From assembly GCA_902785855.1 (NCBI GenBank), contig CADAAJ010000007.1, forward strand, positions 1 through 37,623: DNA of 37,623 bases, given 5' to 3'. Positions 7,533 to 16,053 of this stretch are shown here, piece after piece. Under the pieces are notes generated by a model that had not been told where the DNA came from, ran no database searches, and saw only the letters and a list, made by a program, of their open reading frames with translations. Position numbers and translations under genes: made by a program. The stretch comes from an uncultured Methanobrevibacter sp. (GTDB lineage: Archaea; Methanobacteriota; Methanobacteria; Methanobacteriales; Methanobacteriaceae). Numbering within the stretch: position 1 is the first letter of the stretch; each line of letters opens with the position of its first letter.

Positions 7533-9065
7533 CTAGTGAGAATTATTTATTATTAATAATTTATTAATTGAATCTAAAACAGCTAAAATACTAGCCATAA
7601 CAATATCCTGATTAGTAGATCTTCCAACAGATTGATTACCAAAAGAATCTGAGATAATAACAAAAACTTCAGCTAAAGCATCAGTACCACCAGTAATAGC
7701 TTCAATATTATATTCTTCCAATTCTATATCAATTGAATCTTTAATTAATTCACGAATAGCATTTAAAGCAGCATCAATAGTACCAACACCTGTACTAGCA
7801 GTTTCTTTAACAACTCCATTAATTTCTAATTTAACAGTAGCAGTAGGAGAAACAGAAGCACCAGAAGATAAACTTAAACCTTTAAGAATAATAGGTGTTT
7901 CACGTGCAGAACCTAACTCAGTAATAGCAATAGCTACCAAATCATCATCAGTTACACAGATTCCGTTATCACCCAAGTCTTTAATTTGGCTAAAAACATT
8001 ATTAAACTGACTATCATTCAAATCTATATGGAATTCCTTTAATTTAGATTTAATAGCATTAGCACCTGTATGTTTACCTAAAATAATACGTCTGGAATGA
8101 CCAACCATTTCAGGTGAAATAGGTTCATAAGTAGATGAATTATTTAAAATTCCATGAACATGAATACCAGATTCATGAGCAAAAGCATTATCTCCAACAA
8201 TTGGTTTATTAACAGGCATTTTAACACCAGTTAAACGACCAACTAAAGTAGATAAACTATATAATCTAGTAGTATCCAAACCTAAATCAATTCCATAAGA
8301 AACTTTAAGAGTCATGACCAATTCTTCTAAAGAACAATTTCCAGTTCTCTCACCTAATCCATTAACTGTAACATGAGCCTGATTAACACCACATTCCAAA
8401 GCAGTTAAAGTATTTGCAGTTGCAAGACCAAAATCATTGTGGAAATGAACACTTAAAGGAGAAGAAATATGACTTTTAATATCAGTAATTAAGTCATGAG
8501 TTAAAATAGGAGTTAAAACCCCTACAGTATCTGGTAAATCCAAAAAGTCAGCACCAGCATCAACAACATTATTGAATATTTCAAATAAAAATTCTCTTTC
8601 AGTACGTGTTGCATCTTCAGCAGAAAATTCAACAGTTAAACCATGATCTTTAGCATACTCTATAGTTTCAACAGCATTTTCAATAACTTCACTTTTAGAC
8701 ATGTTAAGTTTATAATCTCTATGAAGTGGGGAAGTCCCAATAAAAGTATGAACATAGTCTAGATTTGCATCTAAAACTGCATCCACATCTTTTATAAGAG
8801 ACCTTGAAAGACCAACTAAAGTTGAATCCAAATTTAAATTTGAAATTTTTTTAGCAGATTCTATTTCACCAATGGAAGAAGCTGGAAAACCAACTTCGAT
8901 TTTATCTACACCAAGATTATTAAGTTTTTGGGCAATTTGCATTTTTTCATCAACAGTTAAAGCAACCCCTGGAGTTTGTTCACCATCCCTAAGAGTAGTA
9001 TCTAAAATATAAATTTTATCTGAGAAATTCATATCAGTTTTTTTAAGTGTTTCAATATTTTGCAA
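7533..9065 (-). CDS. leuA: 2-isopropylmalate synthase / citramalate synthase family
   Basis: The protein has 510 residues. The catalytic TIM barrel starts with DTTLRDGEQTPG (D22 metal ligand, R26) and has SVHFHNDFG (metal HxH) and NGLGERTGNCSLEE. Residues about 375-505 form the LeuA dimer (leucine/isoleucine feedback) domain, so it is a full-length leuA or cimA and not the short homocitrate synthase aksA. EVGFPASS near 55 is more like LeuA than CimA, which has EAGSAITS; I favour 2-isopropylmalate synthase. The start is TTG at 9065-9063, preceded by GGTGGT (9069-9074). The first in-frame ATG at 9032 has no ribosome binding site. It follows the beta-propeller gene by 11 bases. Confidence 0.85.
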   Translation of the reverse strand: MQNIETLKKTDMNFSDKIYILDTTLRDGEQTPGVALTVDEKMQIAQKLNNLGVDKIEVGFPASSIGEIESAKKISNLNLDSTLVGLSRSLIKDVDAVLDANLDYVHTFIGTSPLHRDYKLNMSKSEVIENAVETIEYAKDHGLTVEFSAEDATRTEREFLFEIFNNVVDAGADFLDLPDTVGVLTPILTHDLITDIKSHISSPLSVHFHNDFGLATANTLTALECGVNQAHVTVNGLGERTGNCSLEELVMTLKVSYGIDLGLDTTRLYSLSTLVGRLTGVKMPVNKPIVGDNAFAHESGIHVHGILNNSSTYEPISPEMVGHSRRIILGKHTGANAIKSKLKEFHIDLNDSQFNNVFSQIKDLGDNGICVTDDDLVAIAITELGSARETPIILKGLSLSSGASVSPTATVKLEINGVVKETASTGVGTIDAALNAIRELIKDSIDIELEEYNIEAITGGTDALAEVFVIISDSFGNQSVGRSTNQDIVMASILAVLDSINKLLIINNSH

Positions 9066-9076
9066 AATACCACCAA

Positions 9077-10282
9077 TTATTTTCTACGTTTAACTATAGT
9101 AACTAAAACAATTAAAACAACAATAACAATGATTAAAATTGCTAATGATAAATACAAATAAAGTGAAGCTGGAACTTCATATTTTTCCAAGTTTATAGAG
9201 TAAAGATATCCTGAATCATCACCAATGAATAAACTATTACCATTAATAACTGGAGAAGATTTTATTGGAGAATTAAATATAAATGTTCCAGGATTATAAC
9301 TAAATTCAGGAATTCCAGTAAATTTATTTAAAACATAAAAGTTACCATTATTAGAACCAAAAGAAATTAAATTGTTTTTTAAAGCTGGAGTAGATTGAAT
9401 TTTATCACCAGAGTTAAAACTCCATTTCACAGTTCCATCTCGAATATCCAAACAGGTTAAATTTCCTTCATCTGAGCCTACATAAACATTATTATCATGT
9501 TCATCAATAGTAGGTGAAGAAATAACTTTATTATTCAAATCAGTTTTCCAAACTAACCCACCATCAGATTCATTTAAACAGTATAAACTACCGTCATTAG
9601 AACCAAAAATAACTGTATCATTTACAAAACTTGGAGAGGATAAAATTTCATCACCGGTAGTGAATTCCCAATTAATATTTTCATCAGTATCAATACTGTA
9701 AAACTTACCATTGGTAGATCCAACATATATAGTATCATCAACAACAATTGGAGAAGATTTTAACTCTCCACCAAGTTTTTTATTAAATTCTGTATCGCCT
9801 TTATCATAATCTAAACCATATAAATGACCATCATCGCTTCCGAAATAAACTATATCATCATAAAAGAAAGGAGTAGAAGCGACATTTCCACAATCATAAT
9901 CCCAACTAATTTCATGTTTGTTAATATTAATAGCTTTAAGACCATCATCACAACCAACAAATACTCTGTTAGAATTAATGATAGGTGAAGAATTTGTTTT
10001 AGATTTTAAATCAAAATTCCAATCCTGATCACCATTTTCCATATTAATAGCTTTTAAAATACCCTCTGAAGAGACAACATAAATGTTATCTTTAAAAATT
10101 GCAGGAGAAGAATGAATTGGAGATTCCATATTAAATGTCCAAAGATTAGTTACAAACTCTGAACCTTCTTGTCTGTAAGATTCATGAGTAATATTACCTC
10201 CAAATGAATTCCAGTCTTCAGCAGCAATTGGGGATAAAAATAAAATGCAAATAATTAATCCGATAAATATTTTTTTATACAT
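9077..10282 (-). CDS. Membrane-anchored PQQ-type beta-propeller protein
   Basis: The protein has 401 residues. It has a signal peptide at 1-21 and then about eight repeats of roughly 40 residues of the form SSP..-.VYVGS.DG.LY.L.-.G...W, the PQQ/BamB-like blade pattern. A C-terminal membrane helix (about 375-397) ends with KRRK, so the propeller faces outside and the tail is cytoplasmic. No quinoprotein catalytic residues are evident, and a binding or scaffold role is more likely than dehydrogenase activity. GGAGG lies 7 bases before the ATG and overlaps the stop of the ABC permease, so it belongs to that operon. It may assist the exporter or sense its substrate; this is inferred from position only. 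Confidence 0.88.
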   Translation of the reverse strand: MYKKIFIGLIICILFLSPIAAEDWNSFGGNITHESYRQEGSEFVTNLWTFNMESPIHSSPAIFKDNIYVVSSEGILKAINMENGDQDWNFDLKSKTNSSPIINSNRVFVGCDDGLKAININKHEISWDYDCGNVASTPFFYDDIVYFGSDDGHLYGLDYDKGDTEFNKKLGGELKSSPIVVDDTIYVGSTNGKFYSIDTDENINWEFTTGDEILSSPSFVNDTVIFGSNDGSLYCLNESDGGLVWKTDLNNKVISSPTIDEHDNNVYVGSDEGNLTCLDIRDGTVKWSFNSGDKIQSTPALKNNLISFGSNNGNFYVLNKFTGIPEFSYNPGTFIFNSPIKSSPVINGNSLFIGDDSGYLYSINLEKYEVPASLYLYLSLAILIIVIVVLIVLVTIVKRRK

Positions 10283-10293
10283 TATTAAACCTC

Positions 10294-11448
10294 CTATACA
10301 TCCCTATTAAATCTTTTAACTCCTATAATGAAGAATAACAAAGTAAATCCTAATAGAACAGCTAAATCTAACCAAACATCTGCTAATGTTTGACCTTTAA
10401 GCATTATACCTCTCATAGCATTATTTAAGTAAGTTAATGGGAAAATATAAGCTAATTTTTGTAAAATCCAAGGCATTGTTTCAATAGGATAAAATACACC
10501 TGAAACAAACATCATAGGCATTGAAAATGGAAGAGAAATTTGAGCATAATCTTCCTGAGTTGAAGTTCTTGCAGATAACATAATTCCAAAACCAACAAAA
10601 CATAAAGCACCAATTACAAGAACAATAAAAGTCTGGAAAAATCCTCCTTTAATACTTACATTAAATAATAAAACCGCCATGAAAATTAGTATAATAGCCC
10701 TAACTAATTCAATTAATAATTTAGCAGCAATTTTACCTCCAATAACAGTTGCAACAGAAGTTGGTGTCATGAAAAGTCTTGCAAGTTCACCAGTTTCTCT
10801 TTCACCAGCAATAGTAGAACCCATTCCCATCATACAACTCATCATAATTGTCATTCCTAAAATAGCAGGAACTAAAAAGTCAATATATTTAATATTACCG
10901 TAAATACGATTAATATGTAAACTAATATCATCTTTAAAGTTATTTAAAGAGTGTGAAATAGAAGGGTCAATATCTGCATCCTGAGTTGAAACACTAGTTT
11001 GTGAAGCTACCATATTTGATAATCTATAAAAAATACCTTGAGTAGAAGATACTAAAATCTGAGAAGCCATTTGATCTGACGAATCAAGATAAAGCGTTAC
11101 ACCCTTTTGCTGCGAGGAATCATCATCATAATCTGAAGGTAAAATAATGGCGGCCTTTACTTCAGCATTATCTACCATTTGTTTTCCTTCATCCAGATTA
11201 TCTATAACCTTAACAACATGATATGTTTCAGTTGTTTTAATAGTATCAAGAGTTAAATCAGTTAAATTACCATGACTTTGAGAAACAACAACAATCGGTA
11301 AATCTGTCATTTCTCCACCCATACCATAACCAAAAAGTAAAATCATGATTATTGGAAAAGCTATAATAGAAACTAATCTAGCAGGGTGTCTTTTAAGAGA
11401 AATTAATTCTTTTTTAATCATCCACCAAAATTTCTTAGGCTCTATCAT
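10294..11448 (-). CDS. ABC-2 type transporter permease
   Basis: The protein has about 384 residues. One membrane helix near 25-42 is followed by an extracytoplasmic domain of about 150 residues and then five or six helices (about 190-385) with the ABC-2 signature ETGELARLFMTP between them. It resembles the YhgE/DrrB-like exporters of drugs or lipids. An ATG at 11454 directly abuts the ribosome binding site GAGGTGA (11455-11461), which leaves no spacing, so the ATG at 11448 is preferred. The gene overlaps the ATPase gene by 14 bases, which indicates coupling. The substrate is not known. Confidence 0.9.
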   Translation of the reverse strand: MIEPKKFWWMIKKELISLKRHPARLVSIIAFPIIMILLFGYGMGGEMTDLPIVVVSQSHGNLTDLTLDTIKTTETYHVVKVIDNLDEGKQMVDNAEVKAAIILPSDYDDDSSQQKGVTLYLDSSDQMASQILVSSTQGIFYRLSNMVASQTSVSTQDADIDPSISHSLNNFKDDISLHINRIYGNIKYIDFLVPAILGMTIMMSCMMGMGSTIAGERETGELARLFMTPTSVATVIGGKIAAKLLIELVRAIILIFMAVLLFNVSIKGGFFQTFIVLVIGALCFVGFGIMLSARTSTQEDYAQISLPFSMPMMFVSGVFYPIETMPWILQKLAYIFPLTYLNNAMRGIMLKGQTLADVWLDLAVLLGFTLLFFIIGVKRFNRDV

Positions 11449-12484
11449 CTTCATTCACCTCGGAAGTTGATTTAATAAACACATCTTCAAGAGAAGGCTC
11501 TTCTGTATAAATAGACTTAATTATTCCTCCAGAAGAAATAATATCATTTATTACATTATGAACAGCCATATCATCAAAACTATCAATTCTAAGATTAATA
11601 CGTCCATTATGAGCTACTTCAATAGATTTAATATTGGAAGAATTTTTAATAGAATTAATAATTGAATCGTCTGAATTTTTTAAAAGTAAAGACATTTTTC
11701 TTAAACTAAGATTTTCAATATTTTCTTTAGTTGAACTAGATACCTCATTTTCATCAGATATTTGACTTAATGTTTGAGAAATTTCATTTCTGTTGCTTTC
11801 TGAAAGAGCATCTTTAAGACCCTGAGGAGTATCATAAGCTACCAAATTACCAGTATTGATAATTCCTACATAGTCACAAAGCATATCTACTTCATGCATA
11901 TCATGAGAACATAAAATAATAGTATGACCTTCATCATTTAAATCACGAATTAAATCCCATAAAGTACGTTTGGTAGTTGGATCAAGTCCAATTGTAGGTT
12001 CATCTAAAAATAAAATATCCGGTCTGTGAACTAAACTTGCTACAAGAGAAGCTTTTTGTTTTTGACCACCAGAAAGTTGACCAACTCTTTTATCTTTAGC
12101 ATATTTAATATCTACAAGTTCCATTAAATCTTCTATACGAGAATCACGTTCATCTTTTGGAATTCCGTAATAATCAGCACATAATTGTGAATTTTCCATA
12201 ACAGTTAAATCTTTATATAAACTAACCTGCTGTGGAACCATTCCTAAAAGGTTTCTGACTTCATCCGGATTTTTTGTAACATCATATCCGCCAACAGTTG
12301 CTTTACCAGAAGTAGGTTGAATTAAACAGGTAAGCATTTTAATTGTAGTGGTTTTACCAGCACCATTTGGACCTAACATTCCAAAAATGGATTTATTCGG
12401 AATTTCAAAATTTAGAGAATTAACAGCAGTGAAATTATTATTATAAACCTTGGTAAGGTTATGAGTTTCAATTGCATTTTTCAT
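11435..12484 (-). CDS. ABC transporter ATP-binding protein
   Basis: The protein has 349 residues. Walker A GPNGAGKTT is near 39-47, the signature LSGGQKQKA near 140-148 and Walker B ILFLDEPT near 158-165, followed by the H-loop CSHDMHEVD. The C-terminal extension of about 120 residues beyond the nucleotide-binding domain, ending with SLEDVFIKST, is typical of the drug/lipid (DrrA/CcmA-like) exporters. GGAGG lies 6 bases before the ATG. The start overlaps the end of the PadR gene by 17 bases and its own end overlaps the permease gene, so PadR, ATPase and permease form one operon. Confidence 0.95.
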   Translation of the reverse strand: MKNAIETHNLTKVYNNNFTAVNSLNFEIPNKSIFGMLGPNGAGKTTTIKMLTCLIQPTSGKATVGGYDVTKNPDEVRNLLGMVPQQVSLYKDLTVMENSQLCADYYGIPKDERDSRIEDLMELVDIKYAKDKRVGQLSGGQKQKASLVASLVHRPDILFLDEPTIGLDPTTKRTLWDLIRDLNDEGHTIILCSHDMHEVDMLCDYVGIINTGNLVAYDTPQGLKDALSESNRNEISQTLSQISDENEVSSSTKENIENLSLRKMSLLLKNSDDSIINSIKNSSNIKSIEVAHNGRINLRIDSFDDMAVHNVINDIISSGGIIKSIYTEEPSLEDVFIKSTSEVNEDDRA

Positions 12485-12884
12485 TATTAACCTCCATTCC
12501 TGTCATGTCTTTAAAAAAGGTTATCCAACTTGAATTATTAAAAACACATTTTAAATGAGATTTAATTTGTTCTAAAACAATTTCCCCCTCTTGTGTAATA
12601 GAATAATATTTAACCCTTTTATTATTTTCATTAATTTTCCACTCGCCAATAATTAATCCATTTTTCTCCATTTTAGATAAAATAGGATATACCTTACTGG
12701 AAGAGTTTTTAACATCACATTCATCACTATCATTAAAATTAAAAAATTCATCTAACTTCTTCATAATTCCATAGCCATGAATTGATTCTTTTGAAATAAT
12801 CCATAGAATCAAATTATGAGTTAATCCATTAGAGAAATGTTTAACTAATTTTTTGTGAGAATCATCAAATTTATCTTGAGTCAT
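12468..12884 (-). CDS. PadR family transcriptional regulator
   Basis: The protein has 138 residues. The PadR winged helix-turn-helix is recognised from NLILWIISKESIHGYGIMKKL (about 25-45) and VYPILSKMEKNGLI (about 65-78), followed by the wing KRVKYYSITQEG. PadR proteins commonly repress adjacent exporter genes and release DNA on binding a drug or phenolic ligand. Here it is the first gene of the ABC exporter operon. The GGTGA ribosome binding site is 3-4 bases before the ATG. A perfect inverted repeat in the upstream divergent promoter is the likely operator. Confidence 0.93.
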   Translation of the reverse strand: MTQDKFDDSHKKLVKHFSNGLTHNLILWIISKESIHGYGIMKKLDEFFNFNDSDECDVKNSSSKVYPILSKMEKNGLIIGEWKINENNKRVKYYSITQEGEIVLEQIKSHLKCVFNNSSWITFFKDMTGMEVNNEKCN

Positions 12885-12909
12885 ATTTCACCATATATAA
12901 AAATTTGAT

Positions 12910-12930
12910 ATATATTAACATTTAATATAT
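12910..12930. promoter_or_regulatory. Candidate PadR operator overlapping two TATA boxes
   Basis: ATATATTAA (12910-12918) and TTAATATAT (12922-12930) form a perfect 9-bp inverted repeat around CAT. It lies 26 bases from the PadR ATG and 22 bases from the divergent ATG at 12952. Both arms read as TATA boxes about 25 bases before the expected starts, so a bound dimer would block both promoters. Confidence 0.6.
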
Positions 12931-12951
12931 GTGTTATACTAATATATAAAT

Positions 12952-13665
12952 ATGAAATTAGGTTTTACTACACTGGCTTTATTTATGGAACCTAATAACG
13001 ACATCATCAATTTAGCTAAAAAAAATGGATTTGAAATAATAGAAATTCTCGGAGAAGATCCTTTTTATGAAAAGGATAAAGGTGAATTTAAAGATTGTGG
13101 ATTAGATATTCGTATGCATGCAGCTACAGTAGATATTAATATAGCTAGTTTAAATAAAGGAATTAGAAAAGAAAGTGTTAAGCAAATGATACAATGTGGT
13201 AAGTATGCAGAAAGTATTAATGCTAATACAATAACAATTCATCCAGGGATAATAGGGCGAAATGATCCTCATTTAAGAAAATGGGCATTAGAATTAACAG
13301 TAGAAAGTCTTGGTGAAATAATAGACAATACTAATGTTGAAATATCAGTTGAAAATATGCCTGTTCGAAGTAAATTTCTTGGAAATACAGTTGAAGAAAT
13401 TGAAATGATACAAAATGAAACAGGATGTAGTTTAACAATTGATACCGGTCATGCAAATACATGTGATAACTTAAAAGAAATGCTTGAATTAAAAAATATA
13501 AGTTATTGTCATTTAAATGATAATGATGGTAAAAAAGACCAACACATTACATTAGGTGAAGGTACACTTGATTTAAATTTATTAAAAAAAATAGATACAG
13601 CTATTATAGAGTTAAATAACTTTGATAATATCTTAAAAAGCAAAAAAGTTATTGATAAGTTATAA
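12952..13665 (+). CDS. Sugar phosphate isomerase/epimerase-like TIM barrel
   Basis: The protein has 237 residues of the xylose isomerase-like / AP endonuclease 2 superfamily. Metal-binding positions are visible as MHAATVD (near 46-52), TIHPGI (about 97-102), SVENMP (about 136-141), TIDTGHAN (about 162-169) and CHLNDNDGKKDQH (about 186-198). The set of E, D, H and H ligands is intact, so it should be an active enzyme, but whether it acts on sugars, inositols or damaged DNA cannot be told. There is no ribosome binding site, and the TATA-like arm of the palindrome about 25 bases upstream points to a leaderless mRNA that may share PadR control. Confidence 0.85.
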   Translation: MKLGFTTLALFMEPNNDIINLAKKNGFEIIEILGEDPFYEKDKGEFKDCGLDIRMHAATVDINIASLNKGIRKESVKQMIQCGKYAESINANTITIHPGIIGRNDPHLRKWALELTVESLGEIIDNTNVEISVENMPVRSKFLGNTVEEIEMIQNETGCSLTIDTGHANTCDNLKEMLELKNISYCHLNDNDGKKDQHITLGEGTLDLNLLKKIDTAIIELNNFDNILKSKKVIDKL

Positions 13666-13667
13666 TT

Positions 13668-13752
13668 TATAATTTTTTTATAAGTTATTAGTTATAAGTT
13701 ATAAGTGATTTTAACTTATTAGTTATAACTTATAAGTTAAAAGTTAAAAAAA
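13668..13752. repeat. AAGTTAT-type repeats between convergent genes
   Basis: A compact set of AAGTTAT, TAGTTATAA and AACTTAT units, first in one orientation (13680-13706) and then inverted (13711-13746), lies between the isomerase-like and HAD genes. As RNA it could fold into a long AT-only hairpin. It has the same sequence type as the array at 3709-4062. Confidence 0.6.
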
Positions 13753-13757
13753 ATAAA

Positions 13758-14552
13758 TTAAAAGTTAATCTTTGTAACTTCTAAAATATCATTTATAATA
13801 TAATCAGTTTTATCCATCATCTTAGGTGAAACTTCTTCCTGCTGTTCAATAGTTAAAACACTTATATCAGCATTTTTAAAAGCCAAAATATCATTTAAAC
13901 CATCTCCAACCATCATAACTTTAAAACCAGCATCTTTTAAAATAGAAACAACTTCACCTTTACCTCTGGTGGAAACAGTTCCATATGCATTATCTGGATT
14001 AATATTTAAGATACCTGCTAAATTATCTATAGCACCTTTTCTATCACCGGAAGCAATATAAATTTCAATTCCACGAGATTTTAAAATATCAATGGTTTTA
14101 AAAACATTAGGGAAAAATTTACCCGCAGAAGTAATAGTATATAAAATAAGACCTAAATCAATATCAACAATTAAAGCAGACCCATTACATAATTCCATTT
14201 CGGGAATTTTTTGCCTTAAAATTTCAAACCCATCAGTAATATCACAAACAACAGCTGAATCCTCTGAAAAAAGAATATCTTTAACATCAGCTTTAGAAAC
14301 AGGTTTTGTTGAAAAACTGATATCAAAATCTATATCATATTTTTTAATAACATCAGATATTAGCATGTTAGAATCTAAACTTAAAAGTTTATTTGAATTA
14401 AATTGAAGTACTACTAAAGCAAGAGAATCAGCAGCATCAATAATATCTAAAGAATTGATATTAGTAGAAATATGATTATTTAAGATATCTTTAACAACTC
14501 TATATCTTTCAACCAAAGTTCCTGAGTTATCAAATACAATAGCTTTTTTCAT
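13758..14552 (-). CDS. HAD phosphatase, soluble P-type-ATPase-like
   Basis: The protein has 264 residues with no membrane segment. Motif I is FDNSGTLV (D8), motif II IASGDRKG (about 164-171), and motif IV MVGDGLNDILAFKNADISV (about 214-232). The GDGLND form and the SGT after the nucleophile resemble the DKTGT and GDGxND motifs of P-type ATPases, as in the soluble archaeal protein MJ0968, rather than the DxDGT of common HAD phosphatases. It therefore resembles a free P-domain. The substrate is unknown. There is no ribosome binding site. A TTTATAAC element about 25 bases upstream, inside AAGTTATAA repeats, suggests a leaderless start. Confidence 0.85.
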   Translation of the reverse strand: MKKAIVFDNSGTLVERYRVVKDILNNHISTNINSLDIIDAADSLALVVLQFNSNKLLSLDSNMLISDVIKKYDIDFDISFSTKPVSKADVKDILFSEDSAVVCDITDGFEILRQKIPEMELCNGSALIVDIDLGLILYTITSAGKFFPNVFKTIDILKSRGIEIYIASGDRKGAIDNLAGILNINPDNAYGTVSTRGKGEVVSILKDAGFKVMMVGDGLNDILAFKNADISVLTIEQQEEVSPKMMDKTDYIINDILEVTKINF

Positions 14553-14569
14553 AATAGTATATTAGAAAA

Positions 14570-14605
14570 GTTATAAATTAAAAGTTTTCATTATAACTTT
14601 TAACC
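14570..14605. repeat. Small AAGTTATAA cluster in a divergent promoter
   Basis: AAGTTATAA (14570-14578), AAAAGTTTT and ATTATAACTTTTAAC follow one another between the divergent HAD and MATE genes. The first unit contains the presumed TATA box of the HAD gene. It is related to the array upstream of parA. Confidence 0.4.
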
Positions 14606-14663
14606 TATAAATTATAAATGAAATTATATAATGGATTAAAAAATTTGGAGAAGTTAAAAAAAA

Positions 14664-16040
14664 ATGACTAACAAAAATGTTGAACTAATGAGAGGAGAAC
14701 CAGAAATAGCAGTTCGAAAATTAGCAATACCAATTATGATATCAATGATATTGACTGCCTCATACAATATTGTAGATGGAATTTGGGTAGCCGGACTAGG
14801 TCAAGCAGCAATAGCAGGAATAGGATTTGTTACACCAATATTTATGATATTAAATGGAATAAGTGTTGGACTTGGAAATGGTGCAACAAGTAGTATTAGT
14901 AGAGCAGTCGGATCAAAAAACCATGAAAAAGCTAATAAATCTGCAAGCCACTCATTATTAATATTTTTAATATCTTCAATAATCCTAACAGTGATTTTAC
15001 TTATTATTCAGGAACCTTTATTAAAAATATACGGAGCAAGTGATCAATCTTTAATTGAAGGAATAAAATACGGAACTCCATTATTTATTGGATTATTTGC
15101 ATTTATGTTTGCTAATGGTGGAAGTGGAATTTTACGTGGCGAAGGCGATATGAAAAGAGCCATGTATGCAATGATAGTTTCTGTTCTATTAAATTTTATT
15201 TTAGATCCGATTTTCATATACATTTTTAATCTAGGGTCTGCCGGTGCTTCACTAGCAACAATTGTAAGTTCTCTTGGAGCTGCAATTGTAATTTTATATT
15301 GGATTATAATAAAAAAAGATACCTACGTAAATGTTAATTTAAAAGAATTTAAATTTGAATCTAAAATAGCTAAAGATATATTAAAAGTAGGTATTCCCTC
15401 ATCATTGGATATGTTTGTAATGTCAATAGCAATGAGTTTTTATTTAAAATTTATTTCAACATGTGGTGGAGAATATGGAATAGCTGCATTTACATCAGGA
15501 CAAAGATTATATTTATTCGGAATAATGCCTTTAACTGCTGTTGCTAGTGCTGTTGCTGCAGTTAGTGGAAGTGCATATGGTGCAAGAAACTGGGAGTATT
15601 TATCAAGAACACATAATTATGGAACAAAATTTGCAATGATGATATCTGTTTTAATAGTAATTATTTTAGTAATATTTGCTCCGCAACTTTCATTAATATT
15701 TGCATACACTCCTGAAACAGCATCATTAATACCAGAAATAACTAATTTTTTAAGAATAGCATCATTTGGTTTATTACTTGTTGGAATTGGAATGCCATCA
15801 AACTTCTTATACCAGGGAATTGGAAGAGGAACAACAAGTTTAGCATGGACAATAATAAGAGAATTAATATTAACTGTTAGCTTTACATATATTTTTGGAA
15901 TACTTTTAAACTGGGGATTAACAGGAATCTGGTTAGGTCTAGCAGTTGGAAGAATAATAGCATCAATACTAAACTACGGATATGCGAAATATACAATTAA
16001 AAAACTAAAAGAGAATTTTAAAAAAAATAAGATAGAATGA
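14664..16040 (+). CDS. MATE family multidrug efflux transporter
   Basis: The protein has 458 residues, the usual MATE length, with about 12 membrane helices in two similar halves. Conserved motifs include the start RKLAIPIMISMI, LGNGATSSISRAVG (about 71-84) and GGSGILRGEGDMKRAM (about 151-166). It should export cationic compounds using a Na+ or H+ gradient. A GGAG element lies 13 bases before the ATG, which is longer than usual. The gene stands alone, divergent from the HAD gene and convergent with the secreted peptidase gene. Confidence 0.93.
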   Translation: MTNKNVELMRGEPEIAVRKLAIPIMISMILTASYNIVDGIWVAGLGQAAIAGIGFVTPIFMILNGISVGLGNGATSSISRAVGSKNHEKANKSASHSLLIFLISSIILTVILLIIQEPLLKIYGASDQSLIEGIKYGTPLFIGLFAFMFANGGSGILRGEGDMKRAMYAMIVSVLLNFILDPIFIYIFNLGSAGASLATIVSSLGAAIVILYWIIIKKDTYVNVNLKEFKFESKIAKDILKVGIPSSLDMFVMSIAMSFYLKFISTCGGEYGIAAFTSGQRLYLFGIMPLTAVASAVAAVSGSAYGARNWEYLSRTHNYGTKFAMMISVLIVIILVIFAPQLSLIFAYTPETASLIPEITNFLRIASFGLLLVGIGMPSNFLYQGIGRGTTSLAWTIIRELILTVSFTYIFGILLNWGLTGIWLGLAVGRIIASILNYGYAKYTIKKLKENFKKNKIE

Positions 16041-16053
16041 AAATTCATTCTAT
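16032..16053. terminator. 10-bp hairpin between convergent genes
   Basis: ATAGAATGAA (16032-16041) and TTCATTCTAT (16044-16053) are perfect complements with a 2-base loop. The MATE stop codon (16038-16040) is inside the left arm, and the stop of the opposing gene (16054-16056) begins at the end of the right arm. Confidence 0.6.

Noticed and set aside
10679-10903. Plus-strand open frame inside the ABC permease
   Set aside because: It is antisense to a clear permease reading frame and has no ribosome binding site.
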